From Halobacillus halophilus (lineage in GTDB: Bacteria > Bacillota > Bacilli > Bacillales > Halobacillaceae): a DNA stretch of 64,000 nucleotides. The stretch spans positions 62,001 to 126,000 of the forward strand of contig NZ_JAIVAL010000003.1 in NCBI RefSeq assembly GCF_020171985.1, in the 5' to 3' direction. Of the stretch, positions 1-8,608 are shown in pieces (position 1 is the first letter of the stretch; every line of letters begins with the position of its first letter). Position numbers and translations under genes: made by a program. Below the pieces are notes generated by a model. The model made no database searches. It was not told the origin of the DNA and saw only the letters and a program-made list of their open reading frames with translations.

Positions 1-1
1 A

Positions 2-733
2 GGTTCTGTTGAAATTGCCTTAGAACAAATTTACATACAAAGACAGGCTTTTTATCAGGAAAGGCAATGGAACCATTGGCTCCAGCAGCTGCTGAACGAA
101 GAGATGGATCGTGATGAACTGATAAGAGAAGCCTCCTATACGTTAAGAATAGATGTGAATCGAACATGGCAGGTAGTGGTCTTTCAAGCGGAGGAACCTT
201 TTGAATTAGCCGAATCCCTGAAGGCTATGTTTCATCATAAAGAATATCTATTTATTCTTCCCTATCAGGATAACATGGTGATTGTAACTATCCTTTTTCC
301 TGAAGCCTCCATCCTTTATCCGGATAATATCCACTTAAGCATCGGAGTGGGCGAGCCTGGTTTTTCAATAGATGGAATAAGACAGTCTTATAAACAAGCC
401 TGTGAAGCCATGGAACTAAGTGATAGAAAGGGTGAACCTATATACAGTCGTGATCTGCAAATGGAGAGACTTCTGCATAATGTAGATCCACGTACTTTTC
501 TTGAGGTGACGAAAGTTTATCAAAACCGCCTGCAGCATTTGGAACAGATTTACCACACCACCCTTACACATTTTTTCAATCAGGATATGAAAATGAACCG
601 GACAGCTGAAGTTCTTCATATTCACCGCAATACCCTGATCTACCGTCTGGATCAATTAACAAGAAAAGTAGGGCTGGATCCCAGGCACTTTAAAGATGCA
701 ATTATATTACAAACGATACTCTTACATAATTGA
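2..733 (+). CDS. cdaR: Sugar-diacid regulator CdaR-like, 5' partial
   Basis: The frame is open from base 2, so the gene begins before the window; 243 codons are visible. The C-terminus is a PucR-type helix-turn-helix: RTAEVLHIHRNTLIYRLDQL is characteristic of CdaR/PucR activators, which bind DNA through this C-terminal domain. A GGDEF-like region with LSIGVGEPG lies before it, as in CdaR. CdaR proteins respond to glycerate or glucarate-type diacids. The next two genes on the same strand encode glycerate kinase and a GntP permease, which fits control of a sugar-acid/glycerate pathway. The family assignment is good; the inducer is inferred from context. A GAATACGCTTTCA sequence at 751-763 downstream is only weakly cre-like. 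Confidence 0.85.
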   Translation, partial: GSVEIALEQIYIQRQAFYQERQWNHWLQQLLNEEMDRDELIREASYTLRIDVNRTWQVVVFQAEEPFELAESLKAMFHHKEYLFILPYQDNMVIVTILFPEASILYPDNIHLSIGVGEPGFSIDGIRQSYKQACEAMELSDRKGEPIYSRDLQMERLLHNVDPRTFLEVTKVYQNRLQHLEQIYHTTLTHFFNQDMKMNRTAEVLHIHRNTLIYRLDQLTRKVGLDPRHFKDAIILQTILLHN

Positions 734-853
734 TTTGTGCATTTGCATAAGAATACGCTTTCATTTTTCTGAATGTTTGTGTAAATCATCAATTGTTTTC
801 TGCCCTGAATTTCGTTTCAATAGAAACAGGCTTATGAATAGGAGGTAGCTAGT

Positions 854-1981
854 ATGAAAGTAGTCTTCGCCCCTGATTCTTTTAAAGGAAGTCTGACTTC
901 CGTACAAGTATCGGAAATAATGAAACAAGCTTTTCTCGCCGTTAATCCTGAAACAGAAACCATTCTGAAACCTATGGCTGATGGCGGAGAAGGAACGCTC
1001 GACGCTTTGTCCAAAGCCTCGGATCCTCAAAAAGTGAGCCTGACATGCACAGGTCCTCTTGGTGAAAAGGTGGAAAGCTCCTACATCGAATTTGAGGATC
1101 AGCGAGCTGTCATTGAAGGAGCTGCTATTGCGGGATTGCCCCTTGTCCCCGAGGAAAAGAGAAATCCTGATTACACCACTACTTATGGGATCGGGGAAGC
1201 AATCCTCCATGCATTGAACCGCGGACACCGGGAGCTAATGATCGCCATTGGAGGAAGTTCCACTAATGATGGAGGACTCGGGATGCTCCAAGCTCTCGGA
1301 ATGAAGACGTTTAACAACCAGGGCAAGGAAACTGGAGGATTTGGAAAAGATCTTTTCCATATTAAAAGCATTGATTTTTCATCAATCGATGCCCGGTTAA
1401 AAAACACAACCATCAGGGTTGCCTCTGATGTTGATAATCCTCTTACAGGTCCTAAAGGCGCGAGCCATATCTACGGACCTCAGAAAGGTGCCTCTGAAAA
1501 ACAGGTCACAGATTATGACCAGGCTTTGGCTAAATACGGAACGCTTGTAGAAAAAGCAAGTGGTAGAGCGGTTATGAATTCTCCTGGAGCCGGAGCTGCA
1601 GGCGGACTGGGCTTTGCTTTTTTATCCATTGGAGCCTCACTGGAATCGGGAGCCAGACTCATCTCAGAAGCTATTCATCTGCCGGAAGAGATCCAAGGAG
1701 CTGACCTCGTTGTAACCGGTGAAGGACAAAGTGATAAACAGACGATGTACGGAAAAGCTCCAGGTTATGTGGCAGAAGTGGCCAAGCAGTATAATAAACC
1801 TGCCCTTCTCCTATCAGGGAGTTTAGATGGAGATTACGAGGAGTTAAATCAAGTTTTTACAGGATGCTTTTCAGTCGTTCCAGGCCCTAGAGATCTAACA
1901 GAATGTATGGACCATGCGGAAGAGTACTTGTACAAAGCAACAATACAACTCGCACGTCTTGTCTCGGAATTCAAAAAATAA
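854..1981 (+). CDS. glxK: Glycerate kinase (GarK/GlxK family)
   Basis: A 375-residue protein that should phosphorylate D-glycerate (2- or 3-phosphoglycerate product in this family), feeding it to lower glycolysis. The family signatures APDSFKGS (residues 6-13) and GGSSTNDGG (133-141) are present and the length is normal for glycerate kinase type 1. The start is set by AGGAGG about nine bases upstream. It follows the cdaR-like regulator by 120 bp and the GntP permease starts 18 bp after its stop, so kinase and permease form an operon. Cytoplasmic. The family call is firm; which phosphate position is used cannot be read from sequence. Confidence 0.9.
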   Translation: MKVVFAPDSFKGSLTSVQVSEIMKQAFLAVNPETETILKPMADGGEGTLDALSKASDPQKVSLTCTGPLGEKVESSYIEFEDQRAVIEGAAIAGLPLVPEEKRNPDYTTTYGIGEAILHALNRGHRELMIAIGGSSTNDGGLGMLQALGMKTFNNQGKETGGFGKDLFHIKSIDFSSIDARLKNTTIRVASDVDNPLTGPKGASHIYGPQKGASEKQVTDYDQALAKYGTLVEKASGRAVMNSPGAGAAGGLGFAFLSIGASLESGARLISEAIHLPEEIQGADLVVTGEGQSDKQTMYGKAPGYVAEVAKQYNKPALLLSGSLDGDYEELNQVFTGCFSVVPGPRDLTECMDHAEEYLYKATIQLARLVSEFKK

Positions 1982-1999
1982 AAGGAGTGTACAGTTCGT

Positions 2000-3358
2000 A
2001 TGGATGGAATCGGATTAATTCTAATTATTATTGCAGGTGTCTTATTTGTAATTGCGGCTACGGCCAAGTTCAACCTTCACCCTTTCCTCTCGCTATTAAT
2101 TGCGGCTTTCGCCATTGGGATTTCGTCAGGGATGCCGCTCCCCGATGTAGTTGAAGCTGTGAATGGCGGCTTTGGCGGTTTGATGGGCGGTATAGGGTTA
2201 GTCATTGTATTCGGTACAATCATCGGAGTGATATTGGAAAAATCCGGTGCCGCGCTTCGAATGGCTGAAGTTGTACTTCGTATCGTGGGCGAAAAGCGTC
2301 CTCAGCTGGCTATGAGTGCCATTGGCAGTATCGTAAGTATCCCCGTCTTCTGTGATTCTGGATACGTTATATTATCTTCATTAAAGAAAGCGCTTGCAAA
2401 TAAAACCAAGGTAACCGTTGCCTCTATGGCAATTGCCTTATCCACTGGTCTATTCGCTACACATACCCTGGTCCCGCCGACTCCCGGACCGATTGCTGCA
2501 GCCGGGAACATCGGAGCGGAAAACTATTTAGGTACCGTCATCCTGTTCGGAATTATTGTTGCCATCCCTGCCATTCTTGCTGGTTACCTTTGGGCAGTTA
2601 AAGCAGGAACAAAAATCCACATCGAATCGGATGAAGACGAATCTATGTACAATTACGATGAAGTAGTGAGCAGTTTTGGTGACATGCCTTCTGCTATAAA
2701 ATCCTTCGCGCCTATCCTTGTACCGATTCTACTGATCGGATTCAGTTCCGTAATTACCTTCGCAGGCTGGACAGGAAGTATTTTCTCCTTCTTCTTATTC
2801 TTAGGATCCCCTGTTGTAGCCTTGCTTGTCGGAGTGCTGTTCGCTTTTGCCCTGCTGCCGAAATTTGATGAAGAAACTTTAACGGAATGGATTGGCGTGG
2901 GCATTAAAGAAGCCGCTCCTATTCTATTAATAACAGGCGCAGGTGGAGCGTTCGGATCCGTTATCAGCTCGACAAGTATAGCGGATTTAATTAAGGGTAT
3001 AGCAGGTAACGATTTGGCTGTCGGTGCTCTATTTATCTTTATACCTTTTGTAATTGCAGCAGCCTTAAAGAGTGCGCAGGGCTCCTCTACAGCAGCTATC
3101 GTAATCACCTCTACTTTAATTGCTCCATTACTCACTCAACTGGGTATTGAAGGGGCTGTACCGCTTGCTCTTGTAGTCATGTCCGTGGGAGCGGGGGCGA
3201 TGGTCGTATCTCACGTCAACGATAGTTATTTCTGGGTTGTTAAAGAATTTAGTGGAATGTCGATAACACAGGCTTATAAAGCTCAGACGATGGGTACGCT
3301 TATTCAGGGCGGCACTGCAATTGTAGTTACTTCTATCCTCTGGTTTTTACTAGTATAA
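2000..3358 (+). CDS. GntP-family gluconate/glycerate permease
   Basis: A 452-residue, highly hydrophobic protein with about 12 membrane segments, matching the GntP family of proton-coupled sugar-acid importers. The motif PPTPGPIAAAGNIGA (about residues 155-170) and the C-terminal VVSHVNDSYFWVVKEFSGM region are family hallmarks. An AAAGGAGTG ribosome-binding site lies in the 18-bp gap after glycerate kinase, so the two genes are co-transcribed and a strong terminator follows. Substrate is probably glycerate, gluconate or a related acid, judged from the kinase and CdaR-like neighbours; GntP paralogues cannot be separated by eye. Confidence 0.88.
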   Translation: MDGIGLILIIIAGVLFVIAATAKFNLHPFLSLLIAAFAIGISSGMPLPDVVEAVNGGFGGLMGGIGLVIVFGTIIGVILEKSGAALRMAEVVLRIVGEKRPQLAMSAIGSIVSIPVFCDSGYVILSSLKKALANKTKVTVASMAIALSTGLFATHTLVPPTPGPIAAAGNIGAENYLGTVILFGIIVAIPAILAGYLWAVKAGTKIHIESDEDESMYNYDEVVSSFGDMPSAIKSFAPILVPILLIGFSSVITFAGWTGSIFSFFLFLGSPVVALLVGVLFAFALLPKFDEETLTEWIGVGIKEAAPILLITGAGGAFGSVISSTSIADLIKGIAGNDLAVGALFIFIPFVIAAALKSAQGSSTAAIVITSTLIAPLLTQLGIEGAVPLALVVMSVGAGAMVVSHVNDSYFWVVKEFSGMSITQAYKAQTMGTLIQGGTAIVVTSILWFLLV

Positions 3359-3362
3359 ATTA

Positions 3363-3398
3363 AAAGTAAGCTGACTGATCAGTCAGCTTACTTTTTTT
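3363..3398 (+). terminator. Rho-independent terminator after gntP-like gene
   Basis: A perfect 16-bp palindromic arm pair centred on GATC (AAGTAAGCTGACT paired with AGTCAGCTTACTT) followed by seven T. It ends the glxK-gntP transcript. The 240 bp that follow, up to the protease gene, are AT-rich and hold no gene I can support. Confidence 0.9.
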
Positions 3399-3639
3399 AA
3401 TAGAATTAATTTGCACCTCGAAAATGCTAAATATAATAGAATTCATATGGTTTAATAGCATGATTACTTACCATTAATTTTCTACAAATTCGTACTATAA
3501 TTGTCAACGTACTTTCCACTATAATAGTCTTTTTATACCACAATCTATTATTTTCAGAAAATAAAGATAGTTAAAAATACTCTGTATATTATTACCTCCA
3601 TTTCCTATAATTGGTTATATTACGCCTAGGAGGTATTTT

Positions 3640-5331
3640 ATGAAGAAAAAACACGTGATACCAGTAGCTGTGCTATCCTCTGCTTTATTGATGGGGACCG
3701 TTTCACCAGCGCAAACACTCGCTGTAAGTCCAAATGCCAATACAGAGGTTGTCCAGAAGAAAGTACATAGTGAAGGTAAAGGAAAGCCTTTCTTCGTCAA
3801 ACAGATGCAGTCAGAAAAACAAAAATCAGCAGATGGAAAAAATGCGAAAGAATTTTTAAATAAAAATAAAGCGAAGTTCAAAATGGATAAACCTGAAGAG
3901 AGTCTGGAATCCACTAAAGTCACAAAAGATGAGCTCGGTATGACTCACGTCAAACTTCAGCAGAAGAAAAACAATATTCCTGTCGAAGGGAACGAGGTTA
4001 CCGTGCATTACAGCAGTGATAATCGCGTTCAATCGGTTAGTGGACAATTCAACGAAGCGATCGAAAAAGAAGGGCTTCCTTCCAAAGCTTCCCTATCAGC
4101 CTCAGAAAGTATAAAACTCGCTAAAAAAGCCGTTGAGGCTCCGGACCAGCTGGTAGAATCACCCGATTCAGAGCTCGTTTATTACTCGTTTCAAGGTGAA
4201 AATCATTTAGCTTACAAAGTAAATGTGAATTTCCTCGGTGACAGTCCAGGGAACTGGTCTGTTTATGTCGATGCGAATTCCGGTGAAGTGATCGATCAAT
4301 ACAACAAAATTATGCACGCACAGGATTATAAATCCTCCAAAGGATCTGGAATTGGCGTGTTAGGGGATCAGCTTCAGCTTCACATCACACATAAAAACGA
4401 TAAATCCGTTCGACCGGGAACAAACTTTTACCTGTTTGATAATTCCCATGAGGATCTTGAAGGGATTTACACCTATGATATGAAAAATCAATGGGGAGAG
4501 AGTGATCTCCAATTCCCTGGAGTTCTATTCAGCTCACCAAATGCATCATTTAAAGATTCTTATGATCGTCCTGCTGTGGATGCACACTATAATTCTGAAG
4601 AAGTTTACGACTATTACCTGGAAGAACATGATCGTAACTCTATTGATGGAGAAGGTATGGCTATCAAATCTTCGGTTCATTTTGGAGAGGATTATAACAA
4701 TGCCTTCTGGAACGGGGAGCAGATGACCTACGGAGACGGCGATGGCGAATTCTTTGTACCTCTATCCGCCGGTCTGGACGTAGCTGCGCACGAAATGACC
4801 CACGGGGTTACCACTTACTCCGCTGGCTTGAAATATCGCTTCCAATCCGGAGCACTTAATGAAGCCTTCTCGGATATCTTCGGAGCTCTTGTAGATGAAG
4901 AGGACTGGGAAATCGGGGAAGACATTATGGCAGAAGATGCTAGAGAATCAGGCCGCACCTCCCTTCGCAGTCTGAGCAACCCTAGTAAGTATGCGGTGGG
5001 TTCCAAATATACGGAATATGGCGATGGAAACGGGAAGTATCCATCCCACATGGACGAGTACTATGATCTTCCAAAAGATTTGGATAATGGCGGTGTTCAT
5101 ATTAACTCTTCCATTATCAACCACGCAGCCTATCTCACAGGAGAACAGATTGGCAAGGATAAACTAGGGCAAATCTATTACCGTGCACTGACGGTTTATT
5201 TGACTCCAGACTCTGACTTCAGTCATGCGAGAGAATCCTTGATTCAATCTGCTGTTGATCTGTACGGCGAAAACAGTGCAGAAGCTCAGGCCACCGAAGA
5301 TGGGTTGAATCAGGTAGGAATTACCGAATAG
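3640..5331 (+). CDS. npr: Secreted thermolysin-like neutral metalloprotease (M4)
   Basis: A 563-residue pre-pro-protease. It has an N-terminal signal peptide (about residues 1-28, ending TLA), an FTP/PepSY propeptide (about 60-220), then the M4 catalytic domain. The zinc ligands are H384 and H388 in HEMTH and E408 in LNEAFSD; H487 in GGVHINSS is the equivalent of the thermolysin catalytic histidine. All needed residues are present, so it should be an active extracellular endopeptidase. The mature domain is rich in Asp and Glu, as expected for an exoenzyme working in salt. AGGAGG lies seven bases before ATG. It is monocistronic, with its own terminator downstream. Confidence 0.95.
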   Translation: MKKKHVIPVAVLSSALLMGTVSPAQTLAVSPNANTEVVQKKVHSEGKGKPFFVKQMQSEKQKSADGKNAKEFLNKNKAKFKMDKPEESLESTKVTKDELGMTHVKLQQKKNNIPVEGNEVTVHYSSDNRVQSVSGQFNEAIEKEGLPSKASLSASESIKLAKKAVEAPDQLVESPDSELVYYSFQGENHLAYKVNVNFLGDSPGNWSVYVDANSGEVIDQYNKIMHAQDYKSSKGSGIGVLGDQLQLHITHKNDKSVRPGTNFYLFDNSHEDLEGIYTYDMKNQWGESDLQFPGVLFSSPNASFKDSYDRPAVDAHYNSEEVYDYYLEEHDRNSIDGEGMAIKSSVHFGEDYNNAFWNGEQMTYGDGDGEFFVPLSAGLDVAAHEMTHGVTTYSAGLKYRFQSGALNEAFSDIFGALVDEEDWEIGEDIMAEDARESGRTSLRSLSNPSKYAVGSKYTEYGDGNGKYPSHMDEYYDLPKDLDNGGVHINSSIINHAAYLTGEQIGKDKLGQIYYRALTVYLTPDSDFSHARESLIQSAVDLYGENSAEAQATEDGLNQVGITE

Positions 5332-5350
5332 AAATGGAATGAAAAATGAA

Positions 5351-5387
5351 GAAAGGCAGAGGTTTATAGAACCTCTGCCTTCTTTTT
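5351..5387 (+). terminator. Terminator after neutral protease
   Basis: GAAGGCAGAGGTT-type stem (AGGCAGAGGTT with AACCTCTGCCT) with a short loop and then TTCTTTTT. It lies 20 bp after the protease stop and just before the converging gene at 5399. Confidence 0.88.
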
Positions 5388-5398
5388 GTGCATCAAGC

Positions 5399-5698
5399 TT
5401 ATGAAGTTGTCACCTTACGTTTCTCTCGAATTACAGCATTGATCGCTTTACGATTTCTCCAGACAAACTTCCCTGCTTCTTCCCGCTTCAGCACAAGCTC
5501 GCCTTCGTCGCAATAATCGATACCCCGGCCGTGCGCCGTAATCAGACCATCACGATAAACCATCAGTGTCCAGTCTCCGCTCCGTTCCTTGTCCGAAAAC
5601 ACTAGATAGTGCTTGGCACCCTTCTCATCATACTGCGCGAAATCACAAAAAGACGACAACAACTCTTCAATATCCCGTTTAGTTTTAATAGTCATCTT
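5399..5698 (-). CDS. Small hypothetical protein
   Basis: A 99-residue soluble protein of unknown function (begins MTIKTKRDIEELLSSF). I see no membrane segment or recognised domain; it is charged with a Lys/Arg-rich end. An upstream in-frame ATG at 5749 exists, but the start at 5698 has a GGATGGAG ribosome-binding site at good distance. A TATAAT-like element (minus strand, about 5730-5735) would also place the transcript start downstream of the earlier ATG. It stands alone between convergent npr and divergent eamA. Confidence 0.7.
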   Translation of the reverse strand, partial: KMTIKTKRDIEELLSSFCDFAQYDEKGAKHYLVFSDKERSGDWTLMVYRDGLITAHGRGIDYCDEGELVLKREEAGKFVWRNRKAINAVIREKRKVTTS

Positions 5699-6003
5699 AC
5701 TCCATCCCTTATTTTTCGTTTCTTCTATTATATCATATGACATTTTCATTTCACTTCTATCTACAAAACACTTTAATAAGCTACAGAATTAGACGAAAAT
5801 TATCTAAGGTCATAATCCCGTAGTTTAAAAGTATTCCCCTGTCTGCACCTTCTACATTTACTTTAATCATATAGCTTAAAACACCTAATCTATTAAGATG
5901 AATTCAGCATAAAGGGCCAGTATAAAAGTTTAACGTTTATGATCTATAATTACCGGATAATGTTTATTATTATATCAATATATTGAATGTACAGGAGGGT
6001 AAA

Positions 6004-6924
6004 ATGAAACAGCAAGTTCTGGGATCAATCTGTCTGGCTTTAGCCGCTAGTATATGGGGCGGGATGTTTGTAGCCAGCAAATATGTGTTGGAATTCATCC
6101 CTCCATTTACATTGATGTGTATCCGGTATTCGATTGGCTCTCTCTTACTTTTTTCTATTATGAAAGTAAGGAAAAAAACTTCTGCTTCCAAAACAAAAAG
6201 GGATTGGATGTTGCTGATTTGGATTGGTTTCATTGGCTATTTAGTCACGATATCATTCCAATTCATAGGTGTGGAACTATCTAATGCTCATACCGGGGCG
6301 TTAATCACAGCTACCACCCCCGTATTCATTGTAGTTTTTGCCAGAATTATTTTAAAAGAAGAAATTACTTATCGGAAGGCAGCCTCTCTTGTCCTCGCCT
6401 CAGTTGGAGTGTTTACTGTAATTGAATGGAACACTCAAATGAATAGTTACCTCCTAGGCAGCTTTATTCTTTTCATGGCAGCGGTCTGTTGGGCTTTACT
6501 ATCTATTTATGTAAAGAAAGCGTCTTCTAAATTTACATCTTTGGAGATCACAGCGAATGGCATCCTTATAGGATTGATGATGACCATACCTTTTATGATA
6601 GGAGAGCTTCAATATAACTCTTTCTCTATTCCTAATTTGAACGTTATTTTCGGTATAATCTATTTGGGAATCGTATCAACGGCTGGAGGTTTTTATTTCT
6701 GGAACAAAGGAATGGAACTGATGGAAGCCGGCGTCGGATCTTTATTTTATTTTTTTCAGCCTCTTACCGGCGCTTTATTAGGCTGGCTATTATTGGATGA
6801 ATCTTTGTCGGCGCAATTCTTTATAGGCTTCTTTCTAATTATGTGCGGGATTTTTATTGTTACCTGGAAGCCTAAACGAAAGCGTACCCTGACTTCTTCT
6901 CAATATATGAACAAAGTGAGATAG
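6004..6924 (+). CDS. EamA-family (DMT) transporter
   Basis: A 306-residue membrane protein with ten predicted hydrophobic segments and the two EamA repeats of drug/metabolite transporters. The first repeat begins LAASIWGGMFVASKYVLEF and the second SFILFMAAVCWALLSIYV; the proline/glycine-rich end of helix 9-10 (FFQPLTGALLGWLLLDESL) is typical. AGGAGGG seven bases before the ATG at 6004 makes this a better start than the one seven codons upstream. These carriers move amino acids, metabolites or drugs, usually outward; no substrate can be named. It is monocistronic, with a terminator 20 bp after the stop. Confidence 0.85.
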   Translation: MKQQVLGSICLALAASIWGGMFVASKYVLEFIPPFTLMCIRYSIGSLLLFSIMKVRKKTSASKTKRDWMLLIWIGFIGYLVTISFQFIGVELSNAHTGALITATTPVFIVVFARIILKEEITYRKAASLVLASVGVFTVIEWNTQMNSYLLGSFILFMAAVCWALLSIYVKKASSKFTSLEITANGILIGLMMTIPFMIGELQYNSFSIPNLNVIFGIIYLGIVSTAGGFYFWNKGMELMEAGVGSLFYFFQPLTGALLGWLLLDESLSAQFFIGFFLIMCGIFIVTWKPKRKRTLTSSQYMNKVR

Positions 6925-6943
6925 TGAAATGGAAAGATATAAG

Positions 6944-6990
6944 AAAGAGAGTCCTCTATTAATCTGTTAGATAATGGAGGACTCTCTTTT
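6944..6990 (+). terminator. Terminator after EamA gene
   Basis: Arms AAAGAGAGTCCTCTATT and AATGGAGGACTCTCTTT enclose a short loop, followed by TTTT. A long stable stem. Confidence 0.85.
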
Positions 6991-7024
6991 GAAATCAAAT
7001 AAGATGTATATAGATAACGAAATA

Positions 7025-7059
7025 CAAAAAATCCCCCCACCTCTAGAGGCAGGGGATTT
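7025..7059 (-). terminator. Terminator of the yjzC-like gene
   Basis: On the minus strand AAATCCCC...GGGGATTT forms a stem followed by six T. It lies 12 bp past the stop of the gene at 7071-7253. Confidence 0.8.
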
Positions 7060-7070
7060 ACATAAATCTA

Positions 7071-7253
7071 TTAGGATGACTTCACCCAATAAGCTGCTTC
7101 ATTTTCAGATGGAGAAGGCGGGAACTGATCGCCTTCATTCAAGCTAATTTCAGTATTGTCACTGGATTTATTGTTTCCATTTACAAGTTTGTCTACTTTA
7201 TAGTTACCGGATTCTGGTGCTTTTTCACCTGTTTTATACTGTTTGTTTGCCAT
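7071..7253 (-). CDS. YjzC-like small protein
   Basis: A 60-residue hydrophilic protein. The pattern of an early KTGEKAPESGNY block, a GDQFPPSP motif and a C-terminal AYWVKSS resembles the YjzC family of small Bacillus proteins of unknown function. GGAGGG precedes ATG by eight bases and a terminator follows. It lies directly downstream of the gsiB-like gene on the same strand but is separated from it by a hairpin, so it may be its own unit. The family call rests on memory of the pattern and is moderate. Confidence 0.65.
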   Translation of the reverse strand: MANKQYKTGEKAPESGNYKVDKLVNGNNKSSDNTEISLNEGDQFPPSPSENEAAYWVKSS

Positions 7254-7280
7254 GATAATATCCCTCCGTTATAATAATAA

Positions 7281-7312
7281 TTCAAAATTAAATAAAGTTC
7301 CCAGCTTTATTT
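7281..7312 (-). terminator. Weak terminator after gsiB-like gene
   Basis: Arms AAATAAAG and CTTTATTT (7290-7297 and 7305-7312) form a hairpin followed on the minus strand by AATTTTG. The stem is AT-rich and the T run short, so some read-through into the yjzC-like gene is likely. Confidence 0.5.
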
Positions 7313-7330
7313 GATCAGTGGCTGCAGCTC

Positions 7331-7672
7331 TTAGTTATTCCTAGAACCATTACCTGAGCTGCGGCCGCCTTTTTGTCCGATTTCTTCATAAAATTCCTGA
7401 TCATGTTCTTCAGCGGTTGTTTCTCCGCCTTTCTTACCTATTTCTTCAAAGTGTTCCTGATTATACTCTTCGCTGGTGGTCTCTCCGCCTTTTTGACCGA
7501 TATCTTCAAAGTGCTTTTGGCTGTACTCCTGGCTTGTTTTTTCGCCGCCTTTTTGACCAATATTCTCAAAATGCTCTTGATCATATTTACGGCTTGTCTT
7601 CTCTCCGCCCTTACGACCAGCTTTTTCTCGACTCATCGTTTGGTTTTGATTTTGATTATGGTTCTTAGCCAT
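7331..7672 (-). CDS. gsiB: GsiB-like general stress protein with KGG repeats
   Basis: A 113-residue, very hydrophilic protein made of about four 20-residue repeats, each carrying the KGG motif (for example HFEEIGKKGGETTAEEHDQE). The opening SREKAGRKGGE matches Bacillus GsiB almost exactly, as does the repeat phrase QEFYEEIGQKGG. GsiB is a sigma-B-dependent, LEA-like stress protein thought to protect under water and glucose stress. AAGGAGG sits upstream of ATG. A sigma-B-like promoter lies 35-60 bp upstream (7707-7733). Repeat number varies between species; nothing here is broken. Confidence 0.88.
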   Translation of the reverse strand: MAKNHNQNQNQTMSREKAGRKGGEKTSRKYDQEHFENIGQKGGEKTSQEYSQKHFEDIGQKGGETTSEEYNQEHFEEIGKKGGETTAEEHDQEFYEEIGQKGGRSSGNGSRNN

Positions 7673-7706
7673 TTAGTTTCGCCTCCTTTGAATAAGATAT
7701 AAATCC

Positions 7707-7733
7707 TTACCACCAATCACATGGAACTTAAAC
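7707..7733 (-). promoter_or_regulatory. Sigma-B-type promoter of gsiB
   Basis: Read on the minus strand, GTTTAA (7733-7728) is followed after 15 bp by TGGTAA (7712-7707). The sigma-B consensus is GTTTAA, 12-15 bp, GGGTAT, so the -35 is perfect and the -10 is close. The position, about 35 bp before the gsiB start, and the known sigma-B control of gsiB support the call. Confidence 0.6.
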
Positions 7734-7841
7734 CCAAATATTTACTTGTAATATTTTCTTAATATAGTAAATTGAGTTTAAATTTTTTTCCTTACTAATG
7801 TTTCTTCTTTTAATTGTTGCTTCAACCTTTAGACGTTTCAC

Positions 7842-8234
7842 TCATGATGTTTCAGCTATTTCATCGGATCCCTGTTTTCCTATATCTCCTACACTTACTA
7901 CACCACTAATGGTATCTTGATCCACAACCAGCAAGCGGCGAATCTGATGATTTTGCATTAAACGAGCAGCTTCAGCTATTTCCATGTCTGAAGAACCTGT
8001 AATGATTTTTTCGGTCATAATATCAGAAACTTTTACATTATCAGGCGACCCTTTAGCAAGGCCTTTTACTACGATATCGCGGTCAGTAACGACGCCTGCA
8101 TATTTCCCATTTTCGACAATAGGTACAAACCCAACATCTTCTTCTCTCATACATTTTGCCACTTCTGACAAGTTATCGGAGGCTTCGCAGGTCATAAGAT
8201 TCGTATTCATATACTCTTTTACTGCTGTCATCAT
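7842..8234 (-). CDS. Tandem CBS-domain protein
   Basis: A 130-residue protein that is simply two CBS domains (about residues 8-62 and 72-125). Each has the DIM/YM opening and GVVTDRDI or GVVSVGDIG closing motifs. Stand-alone CBS pairs bind adenosine nucleotides and act as energy or stress sensors; this resembles Bacillus YhcV. Two adjacent ATG codons (8234, 8231) follow GAGAGGGTGG. It is monocistronic and sits beside small stress genes, which hints at a stress role, but no partner enzyme is adjacent. Confidence 0.85.
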   Translation of the reverse strand: MMTAVKEYMNTNLMTCEASDNLSEVAKCMREEDVGFVPIVENGKYAGVVTDRDIVVKGLAKGSPDNVKVSDIMTEKIITGSSDMEIAEAARLMQNHQIRRLLVVDQDTISGVVSVGDIGKQGSDEIAETS

Positions 8235-8455
8235 TCATCCACCCTCTCTAGTTAATTTTGATTACATTTGTTCATTTTACTTTTAATGGTAATTCTAAAC
8301 GATGTTCGTTACATTTCCTCCATTTGTCTTACGAGGCAATGGAGACATTATTACTTTAGTCAGATTTTAATCTTATATAGAAAAATATGGTTTACTTCTT
8401 TATTTAAAAGGAAAAGTATTACATTATACAAAAATAATGAAAGGAGAGTCAGAAG

Positions 8456-8545
8456 ATGACCACCGCACTAGGATATGGTTTCTTATTCACCTTTGTTGCT
8501 ATCGTTCGTTTCTTCTTATGTAACAGCCAAACTAGAAATCGGTAA
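8456..8545 (+). CDS. Possible 29-residue membrane peptide
   Basis: ATG at 8456 preceded by AAAGGAGAG opens a 29-codon frame: MTTALGYGFLFTFVAIVRFF then CNSQTRNR. The first 22 residues are hydrophobic with a GYG motif near the start, loosely like the tiny YjcZ-type spore proteins. The good ribosome-binding site argues for translation; the short length and lack of a clear family keep confidence low. The 8235-8455 stretch before it holds no other gene I can support. Confidence 0.35.
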   Translation: MTTALGYGFLFTFVAIVRFFLCNSQTRNR

Positions 8546-8562
8546 AGCTGTAAATTCCGGTG

Positions 8563-8603
8563 AATAAAAAACAATGCTTCCACCCTTATTTGCGGAAGCA
8601 TTG
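8563..8603 (-). terminator. Terminator of the DHQS-II-like gene
   Basis: CAATGCTTCC and GGAAGCATTG form a perfect 10-bp stem; on the minus strand it is followed by TTTTTTATT. It lies 6 bp beyond the stop of the gene at 8609-9148. Confidence 0.85.
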
Positions 8604-8608
8604 CCCTT

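Noticed and set aside
750-763. cre-like AGAATACGCTTTCA before glycerate kinase
   Set aside because: Two mismatches to the defined cre positions on one arm; too weak to call.
2653-3135. 160-codon open frame antisense to the GntP permease
   Set aside because: A shadow of a membrane-protein gene; no domain and the sense gene is certain.
7373-7640. Regular 60-bp periodicity considered as a CRISPR or satellite array
   Set aside because: The period comes from the 20-residue KGG repeats of the gsiB-like protein; there are no direct repeats with unique spacers.
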